From Gallionellales bacterium 39-52-133 (lineage in GTDB: Bacteria > Pseudomonadota > Gammaproteobacteria > Burkholderiales > Gallionellaceae): a DNA stretch of 64,000 nucleotides. Location of the stretch: positions 433,293 to 497,292 of the forward strand of contig NCJL01000004.1 of the NCBI GenBank assembly GCA_002278935.1, written 5' to 3'. The position numbers and the translations under genes were made by a program. Under the pieces are notes generated by a model. The model was not told the origin of the DNA. It ran no database searches and was given only the letters and a program-made list of their open reading frames with translations. Below, one piece after another: positions 25,681-35,982 of the stretch (positions within the stretch are counted from its first letter, which is position 1; each line of letters starts with the position of its first letter).

Positions 25681-26778
25681 TCGATGGATGAGTTCGGGTT
25701 CGTCCACGTAGCCGAGGATGGCTTCGATTTCGCTGCTGGGGTGACGTGCGATGCGCCGCGCTTCGCTGGCGTTATAGTTGCTCAGGCCGCGTGCAATGTC
25801 GTGGCCGCTGTCATCGAGGATGGCAACCACCGCGCCGCGCTGGAATTCACCTGAAATTGCGCTCACGCCTATCGGCAGCAGGCTCTTGCCCTCATTGCGC
25901 AACGCACGCACTGCACCCGCATCAAGCATGATTTTTCCGGCCACTTGCAGATGATCGGCCAGCCATTGCTTGCGTGCATCCAGCGCCATTTTCTGCGCGG
26001 TGAGCAGGGTGCCTATACTTTCGCCCTGCATCAGGCGAGGTAATACATTTTCCTCGTGACCGGACGCAATGGCAGTATGTGCGCCGCTGCGCGCTGCACG
26101 CTTGGCCGCCAGTATCTTGGTGAGCATGCCGCCGCGGCCAATTGAGCTGCCTGCGCCGCCGGCCATTGCTTCCAGTTTTGTATCGCCTGCTTCAGCCAGG
26201 CTGACCAGTGTTGCGTTGCTGTCCTTGCGCGGATCGGCGGTAAAGAGCCCGGTCTGGTCAGTCAGAATTACCAGCACGTCTGCTTCAATCAGGTTGGCAA
26301 CGAGGGCGCCCAGCGTATCGTTGTCGCCAAATTTGATTTCATCCGTCACGACGGTGTCGTTTTCGTTGATGATGGGAATTACGCCAAGGCTGAGCAGGGT
26401 GCGCAGGGTGGAGCGGGCATTCAGGTAGCGCTCGCGGTCGGTGAGGTCGGCATGGGTAAGCAGAACCTGGGCGGTGCGCAGATCGTGCGCGATAAAGCAG
26501 CTTTCATAAACATGCACCAGGCCCATTTGTCCAACTGCGGCGGCGGCCTGCAGTTCATGCACCGCGCTGGGTCTTTGTTTCCAGCCCAGGCGCTGCATGC
26601 CTTCGGCAATGGCACCCGACGACACGACGACAACTTCATGCCCCGATTTGCGCAGTACGGAAATTTGCTGGGCCCAGTTGCTGATGGCTTTTCTGTCCAG
26701 CCCTTCACCCTGATTGGTGACGAGGCTGCTGCCGACTTTAACGACGATGCGTTTGGCTTGGGTTAAGACGGTTTGCAT
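25660..26778 (-). CDS. proB: glutamate 5-kinase
   Basis: A 372-residue protein catalysing the first step of proline synthesis, ATP-dependent phosphorylation of glutamate. The kinase domain shows [32 protein letters not shown] and [37 protein letters not shown] lies near residue 215. A C-terminal PUA domain follows from about 280 ([20 protein letters not shown]). The stop codon lies within a hairpin of the repeat array downstream. obgE lies upstream on the same strand. Confidence 0.97.
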   Translation of the reverse strand: MQTVLTQAKRIVVKVGSSLVTNQGEGLDRKAISNWAQQISVLRKSGHEVVVVSSGAIAEGMQRLGWKQRPSAVHELQAAAAVGQMGLVHVYESCFIAHDLRTAQVLLTHADLTDRERYLNARSTLRTLLSLGVIPIINENDTVVTDEIKFGDNDTLGALVANLIEADVLVILTDQTGLFTADPRKDSNATLVSLAEAGDTKLEAMAGGAGSSIGRGGMLTKILAAKRAARSGAHTAIASGHEENVLPRLMQGESIGTLLTAQKMALDARKQWLADHLQVAGKIMLDAGAVRALRNEGKSLLPIGVSAISGEFQRGAVVAILDDSGHDIARGLSNYNASEARRIARHPSSEIEAILGYVDEPELIHRDNLVLL

Positions 26779-26830
26779 GGATTTTTAAAATTAATTGAAT
26801 GTCCGCGTAAGGGACATATCGATAATCTTG

Positions 26831-27937
<1,107 letters not shown>

Positions 27938-27942
27938 TCATT

Positions 27943-27965
27943 TTGGTGCGTGTGACGCACCCTAC
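27943..27965. repeat. GTGCGT...ACGCACCCTACG half element, family B-like
   Basis: GGTGCGTGTGACGCACCCTA is a short palindrome of the same CCCTAC-ended type as the elements at 9062 and 42264. It lies just upstream of obgE. Confidence 0.5.
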
Positions 27966-28007
27966 GATATTTAATGTTTGAATGCGAGTATTACGGGATG
28001 CCCAAAC

Positions 28008-28036
28008 GACAAAAGCCCTACCTTGCGATAGGGCTT
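28008..28036 (-). terminator. rho-independent terminator after rpmA
   Basis: Read on the minus strand: AAGCCCTA, an 8-base loop, then TAGGGCTT followed by TTGTCGTTT. It is about 20 bases after the L27 stop. Confidence 0.8.
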
Positions 28037-28055
28037 GTGATCAGTGTCGTTTTGC

Positions 28056-28313
28056 TTACGCAGGAACTACAATGACTGTTCTGCGCTTCGATGCACCCTT
28101 GATCGCAAACTGAACCTTGCCGGTGATTTTGGCAAATAAAGTGTGGTCTTTGCCCATGCCTACGTTGTCGCCCGCGTGGAACTCTGTACCGCGCTGACGA
28201 ATAATAATGCTGCCCGCGCTGATCAGTTCACCACCATAGGCTTTAACGCCAAGTCGTTTCGAGTGCGAGTCGCGGCCGTTACTGGTACTGCCTCCGCCTT
28301 TTTTCGATGCCAT
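28056..28313 (-). CDS. rpmA: 50S ribosomal protein L27
   Basis: An 85-residue protein starting [20 protein letters not shown], the L27 N-terminus that reaches toward the peptidyl transferase centre. Its C-terminus is [14 protein letters not shown]. It follows L21 after 18 bases on the same strand and ends before a terminator. Confidence 0.98.
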   Translation of the reverse strand: MASKKGGGSTSNGRDSHSKRLGVKAYGGELISAGSIIIRQRGTEFHAGDNVGMGKDHTLFAKITGKVQFAIKGASKRRTVIVVPA

Positions 28314-28331
28314 TTTGCTACTCCTTCAGAA

Positions 28332-28643
28332 TTAAGCCTTGAATCCGTCGATACGGATCTCGGTGTAGTTTTGACGATGACCCTGATGCTTTTGGTAGTG
28401 CTTGCGACGACGCATCTTGAAGATCTTGACTTTGTCGTGACGGCCGTTAGCGAGTATGGTCGCAGTGACAGTTGCGCCAACCAGCAAAGGCTTGCCGACA
28501 GAAACTTTGTCGCCATCGCCCAGCATCAGTACTTTGTCAAACACGATCGCACTGCCGACGTCGCCGTCCAGGGATTCAATTTTCAGGGTTTCACCCTTGA
28601 TTACACGGTATTGTTTACCGCCGGTCTTAATTACTGCGTACAT
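28332..28643 (-). CDS. rplU: 50S ribosomal protein L21
   Basis: A 103-residue protein starting [14 protein letters not shown] with the conserved [19 protein letters not shown]-binding segment near residues 73-90. It is the first gene of the L21-L27 operon, with a strong promoter about 70 bases upstream. Confidence 0.98.
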   Translation of the reverse strand: MYAVIKTGGKQYRVIKGETLKIESLDGDVGSAIVFDKVLMLGDGDKVSVGKPLLVGATVTATILANGRHDKVKIFKMRRRKHYQKHQGHRQNYTEIRIDGFKA

Positions 28644-28714
28644 GACAACCTCGCTTAAAATTCGGTTTTCCTGCGCAAAGTATTGCGTAGCGCATTACTT
28701 TTTCAGAGCCGCGC

Positions 28715-28743
28715 ATTATACATAAAGTTTATGCGCGGTCCAA
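28715..28743 (-). promoter_or_regulatory. sigma70 promoter of rplU-rpmA
   Basis: On the minus strand TTGGAC (28743-28738) and TATAAT (28720-28715) are separated by exactly 17 bases. The -10 is perfect. Confidence 0.75.
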
Positions 28744-28772
28744 ATGGTTTTTCAAAACAGGCTCTAATTTGC

Positions 28773-30029
28773 TTAGCGGCGCATCGAATCAAAGAAATCC
28801 GCATTGCCCTTGGTGGCCTTGATCTTGTCCAGCAGGAACTCCATCGCTTCCAATTCGTCCATTGGATACAGTAACTTGCGTAAAACCCATATACGCTGAA
28901 GTACGTCGGCCTTGATTAGCAGCTCTTCCTTGCGCGTGCCTGAACGGTTGACGTTAATGGCGGGGTAGATACGCTTTTCGGCCATGCGCCGGTCCAGGTG
29001 TATCTCCATATTGCCGGTACCCTTGAATTCTTCGTAGATCACGTCATCCATACGTGATCCTGTATCCACCAGTGCGGTGGCGATAATAGTCAGTGAGCCA
29101 CCTTCCTCCACATTGCGTGCGGCGCCAAAGAAGCGCTTGGGACGCTGCAGCGCGTTGGCATCCACACCGCCGGTCAATACTTTGCCGGAAGAGGGGATTA
29201 CGGTGTTGTAGGCGCGTGCCAGACGTGTGATGGAGTCAAGCAGAATGACAACATCTTTCTTGTGCTCCACCAGGCGCTTGGCTTTTTCCAGCACCATTTC
29301 GGCAACCTGTACGTGGCGTGTGGCGGGTTCGTCAAAAGTTGAGGCGACCACTTCGCCGCGCACTGTGCGCTGCATCTCGGTTACTTCTTCCGGACGCTCG
29401 TCAATCAGCAGTACGATCAGGTGGGAGTCGGGGTAATTTGATGAAATGGAATGGGCGATATGCTGCAGCATTACGGTCTTGCCGGACTTGGGCGAGGCCA
29501 CCAGCAGGCCGCGCTGGCCCTTGCCGATAGGCGCGATCATGTCGATGATGCGGCCGGTAATATTTTCCTCGGCGCGTATATCGCGTTCCAGAATCATCTG
29601 CTGGGTCGGGAACAGTGGTGTCAGGTTTTCAAACAGAATCTTGTTTTTGGCGTTCTCGGGCGGCTCGGAGTTGACCTTGTCTACTTTGACCAGTGCAACA
29701 TAGCGTTCACCATCCTTGGGGGTACGTATCTCGCCCTCAATCGAGTCACCGGTATGCAGGTTAAAGCGTCGCACCTGGCTTGGGCTGACGTAGATGTCAT
29801 CAGGGCTGGCCAGATAGGAGGTATCCGGCGAGCGCAGGAAGCCAAAGCCATCGGGCAGTACTTCCAGCGTGCCTTCGCCGAAAATACTTTCGCCATTTTT
29901 GGCATAACTTTTAAGCATGGCGAAGATAAGGTCTTGTTTGCGCATGCGGCTGGCGTTATCAATGTTCATGGCAAGTGCCATGTCTACCAGCTCAGTGACG
30001 TGTTTGGTTTTAAGGTCGGATAAATGCAT
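28773..30029 (-). CDS. rho: transcription termination factor Rho
   Basis: A 418-residue hexameric RNA-dependent ATPase. The N-terminal helical and cold-shock-like RNA-binding region has [22 protein letters not shown]. The ATPase domain has P-loop PKSGKTVML, Walker [17 protein letters not shown], the Q-loop region and [20 protein letters not shown]. Its length matches that of other betaproteobacterial Rho proteins. trxA lies just upstream on the same strand, the usual order. Confidence 0.98.
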   Translation of the reverse strand: MHLSDLKTKHVTELVDMALAMNIDNASRMRKQDLIFAMLKSYAKNGESIFGEGTLEVLPDGFGFLRSPDTSYLASPDDIYVSPSQVRRFNLHTGDSIEGEIRTPKDGERYVALVKVDKVNSEPPENAKNKILFENLTPLFPTQQMILERDIRAEENITGRIIDMIAPIGKGQRGLLVASPKSGKTVMLQHIAHSISSNYPDSHLIVLLIDERPEEVTEMQRTVRGEVVASTFDEPATRHVQVAEMVLEKAKRLVEHKKDVVILLDSITRLARAYNTVIPSSGKVLTGGVDANALQRPKRFFGAARNVEEGGSLTIIATALVDTGSRMDDVIYEEFKGTGNMEIHLDRRMAEKRIYPAINVNRSGTRKEELLIKADVLQRIWVLRKLLYPMDELEAMEFLLDKIKATKGNADFFDSMRR

Positions 30030-30187
30030 ATGGTGGGATATGGGAGGGCGTAGTTTTAGGAGAGTTTGCCAGGGAGGTTGTTACTTTGGTTCGGGAAAGT
30101 GCCGGCCTTAACCATCTTTGAGTCTTCTGGTTCTTGATTTATTTCGATGTCGACGTTGCAAGAAAGTTAAGGAAGGGATTAAACGGG

Positions 30188-30514
30188 TCAGATGTGACTG
30201 TCGATAAATGCGGTAAGTTGTGATTTGGACAATGCGCCTACTTTGGTAGCTTCTATATTTCCGTTTTTGAACAGCATCAGGGTGGGGATGCCACGTACGC
30301 CATATTTTGCCGGTGTTGCCTGGTTTTCGTCAATATTTACCTTGGCTACGCTGAGGCGTCCCGCGTACTCCTGAGACACTTCATCCAGAATTGGTGCAAT
30401 CATGCGGCAGGGACCGCACCACTCTGCCCAGTAATCTACCAGTACAGGAAGTGGAGATTGCAGTACTTCGGCAGCAAAGGTTGCATCTGTAACGTAACGG
30501 ATATGTTCGCTCAT
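30188..30514 (-). CDS. trxA: thioredoxin 1
   Basis: A 108-residue protein with the redox site [13 protein letters not shown] near residues 29-41, the cis-Pro loop [11 protein letters not shown] and the usual length. It is a cytosolic disulfide reductant fed by thioredoxin reductase. trxA-rho adjacency is conserved across proteobacteria. Confidence 0.98.
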   Translation of the reverse strand: MSEHIRYVTDATFAAEVLQSPLPVLVDYWAEWCGPCRMIAPILDEVSQEYAGRLSVAKVNIDENQATPAKYGVRGIPTLMLFKNGNIEATKVGALSKSQLTAFIDSHI

Positions 30515-30768
30515 AGTGGGTCTCGCTTTTTTATATTATTGACGAAAAGATTGTGCAAAAAGTGGTTGTATTGCAGAGTTGATTGTGAGGTACAGCAGGT
30601 TCGAAGCCCGTATCCTAACCAAAAATGGGAGGAATGTGAAGTATTTGTACAGGGTGAATTGAACTATTGCTGAAAATCTGGCTGCAATACCCGATTTTAC
30701 GGGATTTGTCAGGATGAAAAATTGGATATATTTGTACGATATTTGCTGAATGCGCGGACATTTTTCGA

Positions 30769-31539
30769 TCACATGTGCCAAATATGCAGTGTGGAGTGAT
30801 GCAAGTCGTCCAGTGAAATCGAGTATTGCGGCGGGCTTTCGGGTACTGCAAACGAGTTGCTGATAAACAGGGTGCCCGGGCGCATTTCCTGTTTTACCTT
30901 GCGCCAGAGTTGTTCCATTGGCACCGGTGAAAGGTAGGCGAACACCACATCGTACGGTGCAAGATTGCACGTCCACAAGCTGCCCCATTGCACATGGCAG
31001 TTGGCGTGGTTGCCCAGCCTGATTCTTAAACGGCTTAACAGATACGGCAATGGCGCGTTTTCTACGCCGTAAAAGTTGCCATCCGGACGCTCAGTAGACA
31101 GATGGGTCAGCACGCCGCCCATGCCCGAGCCTATATCCATGAAGTTGAAACGCTTTCCGGATGCGGAGGATGGCAGCAACTCTTCCAATGTTTTCCACAC
31201 GCGTTTGCTGGAAAGATATAACGGAACCTGGCTGCGAAATGTGCTCCAGTAAACAGCCAGCATCACAAGAAACGCGGCCAGATACACGCCCGATGGCACA
31301 TTCAGTTTCAGCATTAAAACCAGTGTTGGCACAAACAGCAGTTGTATCAGCAACCACCAGCGTGCCAGGCCTGCAAGGTGACTCAGGATAGCGGCGGTAA
31401 AACCGCACAACAATGCAAAGGACAGAGGGTCGGGTGAAAAATTTGCGATGCTCATGCCCAGCAAGGCGAGCAGGAAGGCAATTAGTTGCAGCACTAGCGC
31501 TACGACAGAAGGAGGGAATCTTGCAAGCAGGGTGTGCAA
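30769..31539 (-). CDS. membrane-anchored class I SAM methyltransferase
   Basis: A 256-residue protein. Three or four TM helices occupy residues about 10-110 (VVALVLQLIAFLLALLGMSI, ALLCGFTAAILSHLAGL, LFVPTLVLMLKL, AAFLVMLAVYW). A Rossmann methyltransferase domain follows with motif I FNFMDIGSGMGGVL, motif II-like FYGVENAPLPYLL and VVFAYLSPVPMEQLW. Membrane anchoring suggests a lipid, quinone or membrane-protein substrate; none is known. It starts one base after the DJ-1 gene stop, so the two are co-transcribed. Confidence 0.75.
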   Translation of the reverse strand: MHTLLARFPPSVVALVLQLIAFLLALLGMSIANFSPDPLSFALLCGFTAAILSHLAGLARWWLLIQLLFVPTLVLMLKLNVPSGVYLAAFLVMLAVYWSTFRSQVPLYLSSKRVWKTLEELLPSSASGKRFNFMDIGSGMGGVLTHLSTERPDGNFYGVENAPLPYLLSRLRIRLGNHANCHVQWGSLWTCNLAPYDVVFAYLSPVPMEQLWRKVKQEMRPGTLFISNSFAVPESPPQYSISLDDLHHSTLHIWHM

Positions 31540-31540
31540 A

Positions 31541-32083
31541 TCAGCGTACCAGGCCGGCTTCGACCTCTTGCCGTTTTGCTGTTCCGGACAGCCTCTCTAC
31601 CAGGGTCAGTGCAAAATCCATTGCAGTACCCGGGCCGCGCGAAGTGATCAGCTTGCCATCTTCAATCACGTTGCCCGTTTGCTGCTGCACTCCGGGAAAG
31701 GCATTCAGCGCGCCGGGGAAACTGGTGGCATGTTTGCCGTCAAGCAGGCCCGCAGTCGCCATAACTGACGGGGCGGCGCAGATAGCCGCAACATATTTAT
31801 CCTGATGCGCCATATTTTGAAGCAGCACCAGAATACGCGCATCCGCTTTCAGGTTGTTGGTGCCGGGCTGCCCGCCGGGTAAGGCCACCATGTCGAAGTT
31901 TTGCTTTAGTGCCTCATCCAGCGTGGTGTCGGGAATCAGCACGGTGCCACGGCTTGCACGCACGGCTTGCGCATCCAGCCCGGCACAAACCACTGTAATG
32001 CCGGCGCGCCGCAAAATATCAATGATCGTGACAGCTTCGATTTCTTCACAACCTTGGGCGAGGGGGACGAGAACGGTGGGCAT
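31541..32083 (-). CDS. DJ-1/PfpI family protein (YajL-like)
   Basis: A 180-residue protein starting MPTVLVPLAQGCEEIEAV, which includes the family glutamate. The nucleophile-elbow cysteine is in AAICAAPSV near residue 105. TSFPG and the ITSRGPGTAMDFAL segment complete the DJ-1 fold. Such proteins act as oxidative-stress chaperones or glyoxalase/deglycase-like enzymes; the exact role is debated. A methyltransferase gene follows one base later. Confidence 0.9.
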   Translation of the reverse strand: MPTVLVPLAQGCEEIEAVTIIDILRRAGITVVCAGLDAQAVRASRGTVLIPDTTLDEALKQNFDMVALPGGQPGTNNLKADARILVLLQNMAHQDKYVAAICAAPSVMATAGLLDGKHATSFPGALNAFPGVQQQTGNVIEDGKLITSRGPGTAMDFALTLVERLSGTAKRQEVEAGLVR

Positions 32084-32150
32084 GATTTACTCCTGAAAAT
32101 TCATAACCGGGATTGGCAGACGTAATACAGGCGACAGGCAAAGAATTGTT

Positions 32151-32624
32151 TCAACCCTGATAATCAACCAGCTTGCCATCCGCCATGCGCAGTCTTCGCG
32201 ACAGTGCCACCGCAATCGCGCGTATTACCTTGGCGGCAATTCTGGGGGTTTCAAGTATCATTTTTTCCAGCGAGTCTTTGGATAAAATCAGCAAGGTGCA
32301 GTCTGTTGCGGCAAAACAGGTGGCTGAGCGGCGCTCGCCATCCAGCACGGCCATTTCGCCGATCGTGCGGTCCTTTTGCAGTCTGGCCAGTTCGATATTT
32401 TCGCCATCCTGATTGGATTTTTGCACAGAAACAGTGCCTTCTGTGATCAGGCACATAAAGGTGCCCATGTCGCCTTCGCCAAAGATGACTTCCTCCATTT
32501 CGACATAATTGATGCTGAAATAGCGTGCTGCCGAGAGTATTTCGGCGGGAGGGAAATTGTTAAGCAGTGTACTGTTGAGCAGCATGTCTCTGATTTCATC
32601 AAGCAGAGAAGATTGTTCTAGCAT
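32151..32624 (-). CDS. cyclic nucleotide-binding domain protein
   Basis: A 157-residue stand-alone cNMP-binding beta-roll with VIFGEGDMGTFMCLITEGTV, the phosphate-binding cassette region IGEMAVLDGERRSATCFA, and a C-terminal helix. There is no DNA-binding or catalytic domain. The cassette has GEMA...RSAT as in CRP-like modules, so nucleotide binding is plausible. Its partner is unknown. It is a single gene between DJ-1 and yajQ. Confidence 0.85.
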   Translation of the reverse strand: MLEQSSLLDEIRDMLLNSTLLNNFPPAEILSAARYFSINYVEMEEVIFGEGDMGTFMCLITEGTVSVQKSNQDGENIELARLQKDRTIGEMAVLDGERRSATCFAATDCTLLILSKDSLEKMILETPRIAAKVIRAIAVALSRRLRMADGKLVDYQG

Positions 32625-32696
32625 AACGTCTCCAAATATTTCACAAAAACGGAAAGAGTGAAAAACGGATTCTATTGTAGCCCTAAAAAATCTTGC

Positions 32697-33185
32697 TCAG
32701 TCGCGGAAATTTTGAAACTGCAGCGGAAAATCGGTGATGGATTTTTTGGTGAAGGCAATGGCTTCCTGCAGGTCATCGCGGCTCTTGCCGGTGACGCGTA
32801 CCGTATCGCCCTGTATGCTGGCCTGAACTTTCATTTTGCTGTCTTTAAACAGTTTGACGATCTTCTTTGCCAGTTCAATCTCCACGCCGACTTTGATCGT
32901 GCAGTCACGCTTCACTTTATTGCCGCTGACTTTTTCGATTTTTTCGCTGATTTCCAGGCATTTGATGTCGACGCCGCGTTTGGTCAGTTTTCCGTTCAGG
33001 ATATCCTGCACCTGATCCAGCTGGAATTCATTGTCTGCGTGCACCGTGAGTACCAGTTCGGCCTGTGTGATACGCGCATCGGAACCCTTGAAATCGAAAC
33101 GGGTACCGACTTCCTTGTTGGTCTGCTCGACCGCATTTTTGACTTCGGTCTTGTCTACTTCGGAGACGATATCGAATGTTGGCAT
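32697..33185 (-). CDS. yajQ: YajQ family nucleotide-binding protein
   Basis: A 162-residue protein beginning [20 protein letters not shown] with [31 protein letters not shown] and a typical length. It has two ferredoxin-like domains. Homologues bind c-di-GMP (Xanthomonas) or assist phage transcription (E. coli). Several c-di-GMP enzymes are encoded in this window, but no operon link is seen. Confidence 0.95.
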   Translation of the reverse strand: MPTFDIVSEVDKTEVKNAVEQTNKEVGTRFDFKGSDARITQAELVLTVHADNEFQLDQVQDILNGKLTKRGVDIKCLEISEKIEKVSGNKVKRDCTIKVGVEIELAKKIVKLFKDSKMKVQASIQGDTVRVTGKSRDDLQEAIAFTKKSITDFPLQFQNFRD

Positions 33186-33208
33186 GGCAAATATCCTAAA
33201 ATGTATCT

Positions 33209-33273
33209 ATCCACAGATTTCACAGATGAACACAGATTAAACAACGATTTAAAATCTGTGAAATCTGTGGATG
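33209..33273. repeat. CCACAGATTTCACAG inverted repeat, family E copy 2
   Basis: ATCCACAGATTTCACAG at 33209 is mirrored perfectly by CTGTGAAATCTGTGGAT ending at 33273, with an about 30-base spacer. It lies between ppnP and yajQ. Confidence 0.8.
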
Positions 33274-33279
33274 AGGCGG

Positions 33280-33594
33280 TTACGCAAAGTGGCAGATGTA
33301 ATGGTATGGCTCGGTAGTGATCTCAATGTCAAAGCTGGAGTTGCCGGGTACGGAGAAAGATTCGCCTGCCTTGCAGGTCTTCCAGTCTTCGCCTTTGAGC
33401 TTGTATCGGCAAGCGCCGCTGACGGTTTCCATCACTTCGGGCACGCCGGTATTGAAGGTCAGCGTGGATGGCATGATCACGCCCACCGATTTTTTCGTGC
33501 CATCCGCATATTGAATGGTATGCGAGACGCATTTACCGTCGAAATAAACGTTGGCCTTTTTGACTACCGAGATATTTTCAATTTTGTCTGACAT
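33280..33594 (-). CDS. ppnP: pyrimidine/purine nucleoside phosphorylase (DUF1255)
   Basis: A 104-residue single cupin domain with NVYFDGKCVSHTIQYADGTKKSVGVI, VPEVMETVSGACRYKL and SFSVPGNSSFDIE. These match PpnP (YaiE), which phosphorolyses a range of nucleosides. It starts 21 bases after argG on the same strand and may be transcribed with it. Confidence 0.93.
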   Translation of the reverse strand: MSDKIENISVVKKANVYFDGKCVSHTIQYADGTKKSVGVIMPSTLTFNTGVPEVMETVSGACRYKLKGEDWKTCKAGESFSVPGNSSFDIEITTEPYHYICHFA

Positions 33595-33615
33595 GATTTT
33601 CTTTAAAATTCAGTA

Positions 33616-34842
33616 TTATTTTTTCTGGTTCAGCTTGGAGGCAATGCGCATGCGCAGGGCATTCAGCTTGATAAAACCGGCCGCGTCCTTCTGGTCGTAG
33701 GCGCCCTTGTCATCCTCAAAGGTGGCAATGGTCGGATCAAACAGCGAGTCGGTTTTGGAATCGCGCCCCACCACAATGACATTGCCCTTGTAGAGCTTGA
33801 CGCGCACCCAGCCATTCACGTGCTTCTGGGTATCGTCGATCAGGGTCTGCAGTGCGCGGCGCTCAGGGCTCCACCAGTAGCCGTTGTAGATCATGCTGGC
33901 GTAGCGCGGCATCAGGTCATCCTTGAGGTGCGCGACTTCGCGGTCCAGCGTGATTGATTCAATTGCGCGGTGCGCTTTCAGCATGATGGTGCCGCCGGGT
34001 GTTTCGTAGCAGCCGCGCGATTTCATGCCGACATAACGATTTTCCACCAGATCCAGGCGGCCGATACCGTGCTTGCCGCCGAGCGCATTGAGCTGGGTCA
34101 GGGTTTGCGCCGGGGTAAGTTGTTTGCCGTTCAGTGCAACGATATCTCCTTGTTTATATTCAATATCCAGATACTCGGCTGCATCCGGTGCTTTCTCCGG
34201 TGACACCGTCCAGCGCCACATGCTGTCTTCTGCCTCGGCTGCAGGATTTTCCAGATGGCGGCCTTCAAAGCTGATGTGCAGCAGGTTGGCATCCATGGAA
34301 TAGGGCGAGCCGCCCTGTTTGTGTTTCATGTCGATGGGAATGTCATGCTTTTCTGCATAGGCCATCAGTTTTTCGCGGGACAGCAGATCCCACTCGCGCC
34401 ACGGTGCAATCACCTTGATCGCGGGATTGAGTGCATAGTAGCCCAGCTCAAAACGCACCTGGTCATTGCCCTTGCCGGTGGCGCCGTGCGATACCGCCTG
34501 TGCGCCGGTCTTGTTGGAAATTTCAATCTGGCGCTTGGCGATCAGCGGGCGTGCGATCGAGGTGCCGAGCAGATACTCACCCTCATATACGGTATTGGCG
34601 CGGAACATCGGGAACACAAAATCGCGCACGAATTCTTCGCGCAGATCGTCGATGAAAATATTTTCAGGCTTGATGCCAAACTGCAGCGCTTTCTTGCGTG
34701 CCGGCTCCAGCTCTTCGCCCTGGCCGATGTCGGCGGTAAAGGTGACCACTTCACACTGATAGGTGTCTTGCAGCCACTTGAGTATGACGGAAGTATCCAG
34801 ACCGCCGGAGTAGGCGAGGACAACTTTTTTGATATCGCTCAT
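33616..34842 (-). CDS. argG: argininosuccinate synthase
   Basis: A 408-residue enzyme joining citrulline and aspartate. The ATP pyrophosphatase motif is [18 protein letters not shown] at the N-terminus. [15 protein letters not shown] and [17 protein letters not shown] are also present. It follows argF on the minus strand. The segment [10 protein letters not shown] (about 34141-34171) is coded by GATATTGAATATAAAC, which resembles part of the AT-rich motif and may be coincidence. Confidence 0.97.
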   Translation of the reverse strand: MSDIKKVVLAYSGGLDTSVILKWLQDTYQCEVVTFTADIGQGEELEPARKKALQFGIKPENIFIDDLREEFVRDFVFPMFRANTVYEGEYLLGTSIARPLIAKRQIEISNKTGAQAVSHGATGKGNDQVRFELGYYALNPAIKVIAPWREWDLLSREKLMAYAEKHDIPIDMKHKQGGSPYSMDANLLHISFEGRHLENPAAEAEDSMWRWTVSPEKAPDAAEYLDIEYKQGDIVALNGKQLTPAQTLTQLNALGGKHGIGRLDLVENRYVGMKSRGCYETPGGTIMLKAHRAIESITLDREVAHLKDDLMPRYASMIYNGYWWSPERRALQTLIDDTQKHVNGWVRVKLYKGNVIVVGRDSKTDSLFDPTIATFEDDKGAYDQKDAAGFIKLNALRMRIASKLNQKK

Positions 34843-34909
34843 TGGTTTTTATCTCAGTTAAAAATAGAAATTGTAATGACGGTTGGGTGCTCATACGCAC
34901 CATACCTGA

Positions 34910-34974
34910 TTATTTGTTTACCTTGCCCAGCAGCAGATATTCCATCAGCGCTTTTTGTATAGACAGGCGGTTTT
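34910..34974 (-). pseudogene. displaced second copy of the argF 3' end
   Basis: Read on the minus strand this gives NRLSIQKALMEYLLLGKVNK then stop. The live argF ends NRLHVQKALMEYLLLGKIHS. About 15 of the 18 or so aligned residues agree, yet about 8 of those shared codons differ only synonymously. The remnant uses GC-ending codons (CTG, GGC, GCG) like the rest of the genome, while the live tail uses TTA, GGT and GCA. It looks like the former tail of argF, cut off by the element between them. Confidence 0.75.
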
Positions 34975-35046
34975 GGCTACGGCCACCGCTATGCGGTTTA
35001 ACTTGCTGCGCAAGTTAGCCTTCGCCGAAACAGGCTGCAGATACTG
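34974..35046 (-). repeat. three-hairpin element (family D), copy at argF 3' end
   Basis: The plus strand reads GGCTACGGCCACCGCTATGC then GGTTTAACTTGCTGC and GCAAGTTAGCCTTC, the same core as the array after proB. It sits exactly between the live argF tail and the displaced tail copy. Confidence 0.75.
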
Positions 35047-35057
35047 TATTTCTTCGA

Positions 35058-35981
35058 TCAACTGTGAATTTTACCCAAGAGTAAATATTCCATTAATGCT
35101 TTTTGTACATGCAGCCTGTTTTCAGCCTCATCCCATACCACGCTCTGCGGGCCATCGATCACCAGCGCGTCGACTTCTTCGCCGCGATGCGCGGGCAGGC
35201 AGTGCATAAACAGCGCATCGGGCTTGGCGACCGACATCATCTCCACGTCCACGATCCAGTCGGCAAACGCTTTGCGTCGGGCATCATTTTCACGCTCGAA
35301 ACCCATGCTGGTCCACACGTCGGTGGTCACCAGATCGGCGTCGCGCGCCGCATCCATCGGGTTTCTGAATTCTTCGTAGTTGTCTTCGCCGAACAGTCCC
35401 GCGCGTTCCGGTTCAACTTCATAACCGGGTGGGGTGGAAACATGCACGTTGAAATCAAAAATTTCAGCCGCCTGCAGCCAGGTGTTGCAGACGTTGTTGG
35501 AGTCGCCTATCCAGGCGACTGTTTTGCCCTGTATGGAGCCGCGTTTCTCAATGTAGGTGTAAATATCGGCCAGAATCTGGCAGGGGTGATATTCGTTGGT
35601 TAGACCGTTGATTACCGGCACGCGCGAATTGGCGGCAAAGCGTTCGATGATGCCCTGTTCGAAAGTGCGGATCATCACAATGTCGCTCATGCGCGAAATC
35701 ACCTGTGCCGCATCTTCTACCGGCTCGCCGCGCCCAAGCTGGGTGTCGCGTGTATTCAGATAAATCGCGGAGCCGCCCAGTTGCTGCATGCCCGCTTCAA
35801 ATGACAAGCGCGTGCGGGTCGAGCTTTTTTCAAAAATCATGACCAGGGTGCGGTCAGCCAGCGGATGGTAAGGCTGGTACGCCTTGAAGCGCTGCTTGAT
35901 GATGCGGGTGCGTGCAAAGATATGCTCAAACTCGTCACGAGTCAGGTCTTTTAATTGCAGAAAATGTTTGATCTCGGCCAT
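35058..35981 (-). CDS. argF: ornithine carbamoyltransferase
   Basis: A 307-residue enzyme making citrulline. The carbamoyl phosphate site FEKSSTRTRLSFE, the GRGEP segment, and the ornithine-site motifs FMHCLPAHRGEEV and DVWTSMG are all present. I chose ATG 35981 (MAEIKHF), with AAGGTG upstream; ATG 35990 would overlap argD. The last 20 codons are unusually AT-rich and are duplicated downstream in a GC-rich version (34910-34974), pointing to tail replacement. The enzyme should still be complete. Confidence 0.96.
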   Translation of the reverse strand: MAEIKHFLQLKDLTRDEFEHIFARTRIIKQRFKAYQPYHPLADRTLVMIFEKSSTRTRLSFEAGMQQLGGSAIYLNTRDTQLGRGEPVEDAAQVISRMSDIVMIRTFEQGIIERFAANSRVPVINGLTNEYHPCQILADIYTYIEKRGSIQGKTVAWIGDSNNVCNTWLQAAEIFDFNVHVSTPPGYEVEPERAGLFGEDNYEEFRNPMDAARDADLVTTDVWTSMGFERENDARRKAFADWIVDVEMMSVAKPDALFMHCLPAHRGEEVDALVIDGPQSVVWDEAENRLHVQKALMEYLLLGKIHS

Positions 35982-35982
35982 G

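Noticed and set aside
34150..34168. Eighth AT-rich motif copy inside argG
   Set aside because: Only about 15 bases match and the peptide is plausible for ArgG, so chance cannot be excluded.
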